Below are positions 50,336-58,639 of a stretch of DNA of 64,000 nt, one piece after another (the stretch's first letter is position 1; each line of letters starts with the position of its first letter). The stretch is from an uncultured Oscillospiraceae bacterium (lineage in GTDB: Bacteria; Bacillota; Clostridia; Oscillospirales; Acutalibacteraceae). Where the stretch lies: contig URGJ01000001.1 of the NCBI GenBank assembly GCA_900547445.1, positions 1 to 64,000 on the forward strand. Direction: 5' to 3'. The translations under genes were made by a program, and so were the position numbers. Below the pieces are notes generated by a model. The model searched no databases. It was not told the DNA's origin and saw nothing but the letters and a program-made list of their open reading frames with translations.

Positions 50336-53300
50336 TCAAGTAACATTTTGGACAACATTAATTTCATAAGTAACGGAGAAACCGTTTTCATTATACAGAG
50401 TAATACTTTTGGTTCCTTCGGTTGACATATCAGGAGTATTTGCAAGGAATAAATCAGCGGTATCAATTGTATATTCGGTGCCGTCAAGAGAAGATACTTT
50501 TACAACGCCGCCGGAATAGTCAAATTTATCATTCGGTGCAAAAACCGTTTTCGGGGTTTCGATCAGCATCATGGACTTTGGAAACAGCATATTGCAAATA
50601 TTCGACGCGTCCCATTCTCTGCCCGTCAGCGATGTTTTTTCAATTCTTGAAACCCTTATTCTTTGGGCGTTATGAAATTCTATACTCGAACCATATGAAC
50701 ATCCGTATGAAACAAAGATATAATCTGATGTCACCGTGATACTCGGATCGATTATTTGGAAAAGGGGCGTGGTAACGGTTAAATTGTCGCTGTAAACCTC
50801 TCTGCCCATCCGCTCAATATCACAGAGGTATTCCCAGTTTTTTCCGTCTGTGCTGTGGGCGAGACTTAACCTTGTCCTTGAAAAATAAGATCCCAAAGAA
50901 ATCGGACTGTCGTTCACCCAAACAAGGTAGTAATCGGTCTCTCCTGCCGAAGCGGAATCATCCTTAGCAATCGAAAAACTGGATGCCGCACATTGCATTT
51001 TGGGAATTTGATAAAGTCCTTTCCAAGTAATACCGCCGTCATTTGACACGGTATACTGCATACATCCTAACGTGTTTCTCGAATAATACATACGAAGTGT
51101 GCCGTCATCGCAGGCTATAATTTTTGATTCACACCATGATGAGGTCGTGTTATCCTTGCTGCCGTAGAGGATGTCGGTCGTGTTGTTTTTCGAACAGTTC
51201 CATGTTTTTCCCGAATCGTCGCTGTAATAAACTTCGGTATAGTGACCGCTGGAAGACGTAATATAAGGATTTGCATATAATCTGTTCGCAACCGGAAGGA
51301 ATATTCTGTATTCTCCGTTTGAAAGCTTGACCTCTGTAAGAGAATTCACATGGAAAATTTTATCCACACGGTTGCCTGTCTTATACGGCGTAATCTGACT
51401 GCAAATCTTTGTCCAGCTTGCCATATAATCACTTGAAGAATATACCTCAAACAAAGAGTTTACCCGAATGTAATCGCCGTTATGTAATTTTAACAAACTG
51501 GGATAACCCCCGTCGCATAATTCCGAATACTGTGCAGTGGCATCAACAAAAGTTTCTCCGGAATTGTCCGAAACTGCAACCGCATTATATCCTACGCCGA
51601 TCATATTTGTTCCGCTTAATTCCTCAATTTCAAAATTTGCCGCGTAATCGTTTGGATACGGTTCATATTCGGTAATGCCGGAAACTACCGTATCACCCTC
51701 AGGCAAGATAACGGAAATATCATCTGCGTCAAATAAAGTATTATGGGTGATAAATCCTATTTTCCCTGTTTGCTTATTTGAGATTTCGTTAAAATTACAG
51801 ATATATTCGCTTTCCAAATCTCCGCCCACTACCGTAAGCGTAACGCAGCCGCCTGAAACCGTCAGATTAACATCGTACCATATTTCCGGATTCAGCACAT
51901 TGTTTAGATCCTGATAATATGTATTCAACGGCAAATCGGTTTCGCACTCGGTTTCACAAACATACCACTTTTTCAAGCCGATATCATATCCGACCTTCAG
52001 ATACGCGGTATTTGGAGAGTTGCGGAAAACAAATTCAAAATCCGAATTATCAGCTCCGTAATTATTATACCTTATTTTCGCGCTGAGTGTTGGATTTGTT
52101 TCAAATACATGAAGATAAGTTTTCGTAGAAGCAGGGGGAACAATATCGGTATGTGTAACGGCAAAATTATCATAGGTGACCGCCGAAACGCTCAAGGAGC
52201 TTACATAAATTCCCGAACATCCGCGGGAATAAGTTGAATCAACGGTATTTATTACACATTCCCCGTTCAGATAGCATTTAATCACGCTACCTGTAAATTC
52301 AAGTTTAATATTAAACATTATATTGGGCTGGATCCGACTTTCGGTATCAAGTGAATAATTGCCGAGAACCGCGGTCTTGGAATTGTTGTTGAAGGTTTGC
52401 AATTCGAGACTTCTGAGAACGCCGTTCTTCGCCCAGAGTCTTACCCAATACCCGCTCTTGGCATTGACTCTGCCCGAAATATAAGAATAAGAATTTCCTT
52501 CCGTATCACTATTATACATCATATCGGCAGAAACCGAATAATTATCCCACAACTGACTGTTTTCGACATTAGAGCAGGTAATGTTCACAGCCGCGCCGGC
52601 GGGAACGGTATAATCCGAACCGGTGTTATAATTCCCGGTTGTGTTGTTTGGGGTATCCCATCCCTTTGAAATCATGGCGTTTTTGTTTGCAACACCGCTT
52701 GGATTATTCCCGTAGGAATTAAAATCATCGTAAAAATAAATATCATCATTTTCAGCCGATGGCTTTACAGAGTAATATTTATTGGTTTTATTTTCCGAAC
52801 TGACAGCCCAATTATCGTTGCCGCTTTCCTCAAGCCATTCCGATGGGCTTGAAAACAGTTCGCTGTTTTCAAAATCCGTGCTGTAATATGTCGCAGTAGG
52901 CGTTGCAGCCGAAACAGGCTTTTCCGCCGCATTGCCGTATACAGTAAAATTATCAAATGTTGCGTCACCGCTGACCGTAATAACTCCGGCACAACCTTTG
53001 TTAAACAAATTTGCAGAATTTACTTTCGGTGAAGAACAAATTAAAGAGTAATCGATATATGCGCTTACAATATGATCTGACGATATACAAAGCTGCATAT
53101 TAAACCATTCGCCGCGACATACATCAATGTTATTTTGCATTGCGATTCTTGTTGAACCGGATGCGTTTTTCTGATAAACTCGCAGCGTAGCGCTGTTTCT
53201 GGCATTAACCTCATCCGCATTTTTATTAAGCGTCAAAGTCGCATAATAATACCCGTTTTGGTCCGCATTCAATACCAATCCCGCCGCGCTGTCGTAAGAC

Positions 53301-55012
53301 TCGATACAAATATCGGCTGAAACCGAAGACAGCTCACCGTACAAATTATTAAAATATGAGCAGCTCGTTGAAATTCCGTAGGGAATTTGGACTATTTTAA
53401 GCTTGCTGTTTTGAAGATACATTTTCCCCCTTTTCATTTCAAAGGTGCTTCCCCACTGATCTGCGGTATCAGAATCGAATTTTGAAGAAAGCAAACAGTT
53501 TCCGAACGGTACATTCAGCAGAGAAAGCTGTGAAGAAAGGTTGTCATATGCCGCTTTTGCATCATCTGAAAGACTGCTTAATTCATTATCGGAAAATTTG
53601 TCGCAGTCTCTGATAAGATTTTTGAAAACAACAGCGTTATTCCGTGTGACAATTTTATCCTTGTTTGCTAACAGCCTTGTTTCAATGCTTGAAACAGCAT
53701 TCTTTTTCACATTGAAAACAAAATTTTGCTTCATTCCGAAAAGTTGGACGCTAACGTTATTCTTCCCATCTGAAAGGCGTATCGGATTTACATAATCATT
53801 TTTCAATAAAGCAGTAAAAACCGTACCGTCGTAATCGGTAATATTTAGCTTATAATCATTAATATCCAAACTGTTTCCGCTGCGAATCTCAATTTCATCA
53901 TTATAAGCATAACCGCACATTGATATTTTTTTATAGTTTTTTTCCGTTCTGTCCGTAACGCGAAAACCCGTCACGTTTCCCTTTGCACGGTAAGATTTCA
54001 TTCCCACGGTTCCCTTTAGGTATGGGTTATCGTTATCGGTATATCCCCCCAACAGACAGTTGTTCAGAAAGCAATATATTGTATTTCCTTTACATAACAA
54101 ATTTACATCATAATATCTCCCGAGACCTATTTCCTTTGCACCGATAACATTTTGAATATAATCATTGTCAAAAGCAGTTAATAATGTATACCCGTCGGCA
54201 GAGCGCTTATACAATTCGCCCTTTATGTATGCCGCCGAAGAAGCGTCGACCGATAATCTGAATTCATAAGACCGATTTGAAGCCTCTCTTCTTGCCACGA
54301 GCGCTAAATAGGAAGACTTCTTTGTATAATCATAGTTATCATACAAAAATTTTGCACTGACCTGATAATCGGTCCAATCTGACGCTTTGATACTGTTATA
54401 ATATGCTGAATCAACCGTTGACTCGGTTGTATCAAAAGAATATGTTGACGAGGAATTTGAAATAACGGCAGTTCCGCTTTCATCGGAAATTTTCCAATTG
54501 CTTGAGTCAAATTTGTCAGAAATAAGGTCATTGGGTCTGGACTTAAGCGAAACAATATCGACAATATCCACCTTACCGTTGCCGTTCATGTCGGCAATTT
54601 CCGAATATTCATTGTCAAATAAAACGGATTTTTTCAACAAGGATAAATCGTCAGAGGTATTGAATCCGTCTCCGTTCATATCACCCTTGTTTCTTTCTCT
54701 GAACGACACATTAAGCGTATGATCCGATAAAAATTCTTTAAAAGTGTACTCATTCGTCGGAGCAATATCCCTTCCGTCAACAGTGATTTTATCTATTACA
54801 TAACCCTCATCGGGAATAATGTTACAGGTTATGCTTTTTCTCGCAGCAATCACAACAGTCCCGCTTGGCGTAACAGTCCCGCCAATACCGTCAACCGCCG
54901 TTACAAGCGTATATTCCGATGCGGCAAAGGCTGTCATATTCGGCAAAACAACGGCTGATAGTATAATAAATAATACCAAACAAACCGAAATTGTTTTTTT
55001 GAAATATTCCAT
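50336..55012 (-). CDS. Secreted multi-module protein with internal dockerin and sialidase-like propeller
   Basis: A 1558-residue protein: signal peptide (1-31, AFA-A), an InlB/bacterial-repeat-like domain (34-106), a type I dockerin (about 109-160; DMNGDGFNTSDDLSLL and DMNGNGKVDIVDIVSL), lectin-like module A (164-353), a linker with a helical segment (about 440-500), module B (505-693), module C (707-753 plus 964-1103) interrupted by module D (754-963), a BNR/Asp-box propeller (about 1130-1480; SDDSGKTW, SNDGGITW, STDGKNW) and an Ig-like end (1490-1556). Conserved Glu and Arg in SSWCESKI and MYYSR resemble a sialidase blade. Enzyme activity is inferred only. It would dock on a cohesin protein encoded elsewhere. 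Confidence 0.78.
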   Translation of the reverse strand: MEYFKKTISVCLVLFIILSAVVLPNMTAFAASEYTLVTAVDGIGGTVTPSGTVVIAARKSITCNIIPDEGYVIDKITVDGRDIAPTNEYTFKEFLSDHTLNVSFRERNKGDMNGDGFNTSDDLSLLKKSVLFDNEYSEIADMNGNGKVDIVDIVSLKSRPNDLISDKFDSSNWKISDESGTAVISNSSSTYSFDTTESTVDSAYYNSIKASDWTDYQVSAKFLYDNYDYTKKSSYLALVARREASNRSYEFRLSVDASSAAYIKGELYKRSADGYTLLTAFDNDYIQNVIGAKEIGLGRYYDVNLLCKGNTIYCFLNNCLLGGYTDNDNPYLKGTVGMKSYRAKGNVTGFRVTDRTEKNYKKISMCGYAYNDEIEIRSGNSLDINDYKLNITDYDGTVFTALLKNDYVNPIRLSDGKNNVSVQLFGMKQNFVFNVKKNAVSSIETRLLANKDKIVTRNNAVVFKNLIRDCDKFSDNELSSLSDDAKAAYDNLSSQLSLLNVPFGNCLLSSKFDSDTADQWGSTFEMKRGKMYLQNSKLKIVQIPYGISTSCSYFNNLYGELSSVSADICIESYDSAAGLVLNADQNGYYYATLTLNKNADEVNARNSATLRVYQKNASGSTRIAMQNNIDVCRGEWFNMQLCISSDHIVSAYIDYSLICSSPKVNSANLFNKGCAGVITVSGDATFDNFTVYGNAAEKPVSAATPTATYYSTDFENSELFSSPSEWLEESGNDNWAVSSENKTNKYYSVKPSAENDDIYFYDDFNSYGNNPSGVANKNAMISKGWDTPNNTTGNYNTGSDYTVPAGAAVNITCSNVENSQLWDNYSVSADMMYNSDTEGNSYSYISGRVNAKSGYWVRLWAKNGVLRSLELQTFNNNSKTAVLGNYSLDTESRIQPNIMFNIKLEFTGSVIKCYLNGECVINTVDSTYSRGCSGIYVSSLSVSAVTYDNFAVTHTDIVPPASTKTYLHVFETNPTLSAKIRYNNYGADNSDFEFVFRNSPNTAYLKVGYDIGLKKWYVCETECETDLPLNTYYQDLNNVLNPEIWYDVNLTVSGGCVTLTVVGGDLESEYICNFNEISNKQTGKIGFITHNTLFDADDISVILPEGDTVVSGITEYEPYPNDYAANFEIEELSGTNMIGVGYNAVAVSDNSGETFVDATAQYSELCDGGYPSLLKLHNGDYIRVNSLFEVYSSSDYMASWTKICSQITPYKTGNRVDKIFHVNSLTEVKLSNGEYRIFLPVANRLYANPYITSSSGHYTEVYYSDDSGKTWNCSKNNTTDILYGSKDNTTSSWCESKIIACDDGTLRMYYSRNTLGCMQYTVSNDGGITWKGLYQIPKMQCAASSFSIAKDDSASAGETDYYLVWVNDSPISLGSYFSRTRLSLAHSTDGKNWEYLCDIERMGREVYSDNLTVTTPLFQIIDPSITVTSDYIFVSYGCSYGSSIEFHNAQRIRVSRIEKTSLTGREWDASNICNMLFPKSMMLIETPKTVFAPNDKFDYSGGVVKVSSLDGTEYTIDTADLFLANTPDMSTEGTKSITLYNENGFSVTYEINVVQNVT
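52124..52753 (-). repeat. Inserted ~210-residue module within the 1558-residue protein
   Basis: This segment (residues 754-963) splits a module that is continuous in the protein at 60890-64000. It is strongly similar, in protein and in DNA, to module 1 of the 1088-residue protein (around 49570-50150): both contain DDFNSYGNNPSG, ANKNAMI, GWDT.NNTTGNYNTGSD and CYLN. A duplication or recombination between neighbouring genes is the simplest explanation. Confidence 0.8.
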
Positions 55013-55084
55013 ATGAGGACCTCCTGTAAAAATTTCAAAAAATCTGTAAGCACACTGAAAAATCGGTAGGTTTACACATTATTT

Positions 55085-55123
55085 GAAAAGCTTGCCTCCC
55101 CCCCACCTGAGAAGGGAGGCAAG
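55085..55123 (-). terminator. Intercistronic hairpin between the two dockerin genes
   Basis: CTTGCCTCCC / GGGAGGCAAG ten-base stem with a 13-base C-rich loop, followed by CTTTTC on the minus strand, seven bases after the upstream gene's stop. It could attenuate transcription or stabilise the upstream mRNA so that the first genes of the operon are made in excess. Confidence 0.65.
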
Positions 55124-55129
55124 AAACTG

Positions 55130-57277
55130 TTAAAACGATTCTAAAATTCTCTTAATGCGAACAGCATCACGAATATCTGTTACGCCGTCTTTATTGATAT
55201 CTGCTTCACCTGAATCCTGTAATAAGCGGCCGATAATAACAGTCATATCATCGGCATCCGATATTTGATTGCCGTCGAAGTCTCCGACAATTTCTTTAAC
55301 ATACTGATCCAAATTATCAAAATCAAAAACAGTGATATTATCAACTTCAATTGCCGAATTATTCGCAGTTGACTTGATACCGGCATTCATTGCAATAGAA
55401 CCCTTGGTATAGGTTTCATCTGTCGCTTCAATGATTAAGGTATCATTAAGATACACCTTAATTGAGGTGCCGTTAAATTCCATTTTTACAGTAAATGCAG
55501 TGGAACAAAGCGGTCTTGACGATGGCTCGTAAGCAGTGCCTATATCATTGCCCTTATAATTTTTCTGTAAATGGATTTCTCTGATATGTCCGGAAGATCC
55601 CATATAAATTTTTAGGAAATAGCCGGTCTTATAATCGGTGATTCTGCCGCCTAAAAAGATAAAAGTGTTTGAGACAGCGTCACTTCTGATATCCCAGCTT
55701 ACCGAGTAGTTTTGCCAATTCTTTGCTTTTGTCGTATTCAGGAAAAGATTTACATCGTTGTCGGCAGTGGTTGGAATTGTAAGACGTCCGTCGGCAAAAT
55801 AGGGAACATAATTTGTAAGCATCGCGTTGCTTGATGAACCCCAGCCCGCCTTTTGAATGTACTGTTTATCGTATGTTACTCCGTCTTCTAAATAGCTTGG
55901 AGTATAATCGTCGAAGTTTTCGACCTTGTTCGGTGTGGGGGCAGGTATTATATCATAATCATATACAACAAAGTTATCGATAGTTGTAGTTATGCCTGTT
56001 CCGGTAGTGCTTCCAATATAGCGAATACCTGCGAAACCTATTTGATAATCATTATCGGTTGCGGTAAGCATTTTCACTCCGTCAATATAGGCATCAATTC
56101 TGTTTCCTTGGAAAACAGCCTTAACATTATATGCTTTGCCCTGTTCAATCGTTGCCTCGCAGGTTGCAAGTTCACCGGAGCCACCTCTTGAATAAATTCG
56201 CATTCCGGCAGTGCCGTCTGTTTTAATGAAGATTTGCACTTCATAGCCGTTTGGATTTAATCCGACAGCGTCATTATGCCTTCCGGAAACTCCGGCATAA
56301 ACATTTTCCGAAACAGTTCCCTCACCGAAAGTCACATCGGCCTCAACCGAATAGTCATTCCAGGCCAAAGCGCCTTTAGCACCTGCAGATTGATAACCCA
56401 AATGATTATAAGTACAGTCTGACGGGATATTCAATGCTCCATCCGCAAAAAAACCTGCTGTTGCATTATTATAAACAGACCAACCGTTATTTCTTAAAGC
56501 AGAAGCTTTTAATGCATTGGTTTCCTGATTATAACTTGAAAAATCATCATAAAACTTATTCGACAATATCTCTGTATGATTCACAGTAAATTCATCACAA
56601 ACAGCCAGATAACTTTTCGATGCAAAACGAATTCCGGCAGGACCCGTGGGATAAGCGCCCTTTTCATCTGTGTAATCGATCACGAGAGTATCCCCGAGGA
56701 AACATTTTATATTATTCCCTTCTACTGCAACCTTTACTTCAAGCTCCTGACCCAATTCAAACAGATCATTCTTATTGGTAACGATGTTACCGTCGGAGGT
56801 TATAATCCTGTTGGTACCTCTTTCAAAAAGTCTTACATAGCCTGTAGTAGAGCCCGTAGGACAGCAAAGCTGGAATTCATATCCGCCCGAAGCGGCTGTT
56901 GTATTTCTTACCGAAATACCGGCTGTGGCAGGTGTTGTTGGGGCAACGCCCGCTTCGCCTAATGTCAATTTGCAGGTCACGGTGTAATCTTTATAGGTTG
57001 TAAAATCAAATTTTGTATCACGAAGCTGCGCCCAAATTTGATTTGTATCTGTTGCGGAATGAACAAATTTTCCGCCTGTAACACATGCCTTCGCATACCC
57101 TAAATTGGTGTTGTTAGTTGATTCCCATCCCGAAAGTTCCGCATCATTAAAAGTTTCGGTGTAGCATGTTACATTAAATGGCATATCTGCAAACGCAACC
57201 GTTGAAAACAGGCTTGTTAACAGAGAAAAAACGAGTGCTATGGAAAGTGAGAAAACTAAGAATCTTTTTGCTTTCAT
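55130..57277 (-). CDS. Three-module lectin-like secreted protein with C-terminal dockerin
   Basis: A 715-residue protein: signal peptide (1-30, AFA-D), three lectin-like beta-sandwich modules (about 36-235, 241-440, 453-652) and a C-terminal type I dockerin (661-714) with two calcium loops, DFDGNQISDADD and DINKDGVTDIRD. No catalytic domain is visible, so it is probably a cellulosome-style glycan-binding subunit. It starts 17 bases after the nanA stop with GAAGGGAAG upstream and is followed by a hairpin before the next dockerin gene. Confidence 0.82.
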   Translation of the reverse strand: MKAKRFLVFSLSIALVFSLLTSLFSTVAFADMPFNVTCYTETFNDAELSGWESTNNTNLGYAKACVTGGKFVHSATDTNQIWAQLRDTKFDFTTYKDYTVTCKLTLGEAGVAPTTPATAGISVRNTTAASGGYEFQLCCPTGSTTGYVRLFERGTNRIITSDGNIVTNKNDLFELGQELEVKVAVEGNNIKCFLGDTLVIDYTDEKGAYPTGPAGIRFASKSYLAVCDEFTVNHTEILSNKFYDDFSSYNQETNALKASALRNNGWSVYNNATAGFFADGALNIPSDCTYNHLGYQSAGAKGALAWNDYSVEADVTFGEGTVSENVYAGVSGRHNDAVGLNPNGYEVQIFIKTDGTAGMRIYSRGGSGELATCEATIEQGKAYNVKAVFQGNRIDAYIDGVKMLTATDNDYQIGFAGIRYIGSTTGTGITTTIDNFVVYDYDIIPAPTPNKVENFDDYTPSYLEDGVTYDKQYIQKAGWGSSSNAMLTNYVPYFADGRLTIPTTADNDVNLFLNTTKAKNWQNYSVSWDIRSDAVSNTFIFLGGRITDYKTGYFLKIYMGSSGHIREIHLQKNYKGNDIGTAYEPSSRPLCSTAFTVKMEFNGTSIKVYLNDTLIIEATDETYTKGSIAMNAGIKSTANNSAIEVDNITVFDFDNLDQYVKEIVGDFDGNQISDADDMTVIIGRLLQDSGEADINKDGVTDIRDAVRIKRILESF

Positions 57278-57294
57278 AAAAATCTTCCCTTCAA

Positions 57295-58170
57295 TTATTT
57301 TGTTACTTTGTCATATATCCCGTCAAGATACTCCGCCTGCGATGGAGTGATCTTGGCAAACGGTTTTCTGCAATCGCCGCAAGGGATGCCCGATTTTGTA
57401 AGGAAATACTTTACCGAAGCATTTACACCTACCTTAATCATTGCTTCGATAATTTCATTTGCTTCCCTTTGCTTTTGTGCGGCGCCTTCCATGTTTCCTG
57501 CCTCAAAGTATTTTTTAATTTCCATATACTTTTGCGGCATTACATTGAATGTTGAACCGATGGCGGCGGTAATACCGATCGGAAGTGCATTACAGTAAAT
57601 TTCATCATGACCGTTAAAGAGCATTAATTCCGGATACCTGCGGCTGATTTTTTCAAGCTCAAAAAGGTTATATGAGGTATATTTAAGTCCTTTAGCACCT
57701 GAAGCGTCCAGTATAGTCTTAATATTATCGGCTGTAATCTCAACACCCGAAAAAGCAGGAATACTGTAAATGATAAGCGGTAAATCAGGAGCCGCCTTTG
57801 CAAGATCCTCATAATATCCCGCAATTTCATCAAAAGAAAATTTGTAATAGAAAGGCGGAACGCTGGATACGGCCGAAGCCCCGATTTCCTTTGCGTGACG
57901 CGCCAAATCAGCGGTTTTATCCGTTCCTATATCGCCAACATGTGCAATAACCGGAACTCTTCCGTCTGTTGTTTTGATAACCGTTTCTAAAACTTTTTTT
58001 CTTTCCTCCGCTGTCATTAAAAAGCACTCCGATGTGCTTCCGCAAGCGTAAAATCCGCCGACGCCTTTCGCAATCAAACTGTTAACCAGCTCTTTCAGTG
58101 CACCGTAATTTACATCGCCGTTTTCCTTAAAAGGGGTAACAAGCGCCGGAATAATTCCACTAAAATTCAT
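57295..58170 (-). CDS. nanA: N-acetylneuraminate lyase
   Basis: A 291-residue class I aldolase of the DapA/NanA family. GSTSE (44-48), Y135 in YSIPAFSGV and the Schiff-base lysine K163 in GLKYTS match NanA, as does CRKPF near the end. It splits sialic acid to N-acetylmannosamine and pyruvate. GGAGG lies seven bases before the ATG. It directly follows the NanQ-like gene. Related aldolases act on other 2-keto-3-deoxy acids, so specificity is likely but not certain. Confidence 0.9.
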   Translation of the reverse strand: MNFSGIIPALVTPFKENGDVNYGALKELVNSLIAKGVGGFYACGSTSECFLMTAEERKKVLETVIKTTDGRVPVIAHVGDIGTDKTADLARHAKEIGASAVSSVPPFYYKFSFDEIAGYYEDLAKAAPDLPLIIYSIPAFSGVEITADNIKTILDASGAKGLKYTSYNLFELEKISRRYPELMLFNGHDEIYCNALPIGITAAIGSTFNVMPQKYMEIKKYFEAGNMEGAAQKQREANEIIEAMIKVGVNASVKYFLTKSGIPCGDCRKPFAKITPSQAEYLDGIYDKVTK

Positions 58171-58183
58171 TTTTCTTCCTCCA

Positions 58184-58639
58184 TCAGTCATTCCCGAACA
58201 ATTCCATGGGTATTTTAAATATTATTATTTTAATCATTTTCTTTTGTGTTTTTGGGTTTGCTTTGGCGCAATGCGCGTCGTTCGGAAAAAGACAAACTGC
58301 TGTACCCTTATTAAGCGGGACGTCTAAATAAGGCTTGCCGAAAATCTTTACAAAATCCTTTTCTTCCGTATAACTGTCAAACTCCATTTTATCGGCAGCT
58401 CCAACCGACATGAAAAATTCGCCGTCAATAACATAGTGGACATCCGCATATTTTCTGTGCGCCTCATAATAATCTTTTTCCTCAAATTTGCTGTCGGTTT
58501 CCAAAACGCTGCAATAAATACCGTTTTCAAGGTTGTGCCTGCCAAAAGGAATTTCTTCCCTTTCCGCCCTTTGAGCGAATTTGACACACATGGTAATCGG
58601 TTTGGAAAGACCTGCCGTACAGCTGTCAAAATATATCAT
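58184..58639 (-). CDS. nanQ: YhcH/YjgK/YiaL family protein (NanQ-like sialate anomerase)
   Basis: A 151-residue cupin-like protein of the DUF386 family. YEAHRKYADVHYVIDG and FPNDAHCA carry the metal-binding residues. E. coli NanQ (YhcH) speeds conversion of alpha- to beta-N-acetylneuraminate, the form used by NanA, and genes of this family accompany sialate catabolism. The start overlaps the stop of the sialidase-like gene (ATGA), with AAGG nine bases upstream. Confidence 0.85.
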   Translation of the reverse strand: MIYFDSCTAGLSKPITMCVKFAQRAEREEIPFGRHNLENGIYCSVLETDSKFEEKDYYEAHRKYADVHYVIDGEFFMSVGAADKMEFDSYTEEKDFVKIFGKPYLDVPLNKGTAVCLFPNDAHCAKANPKTQKKMIKIIIFKIPMELFGND

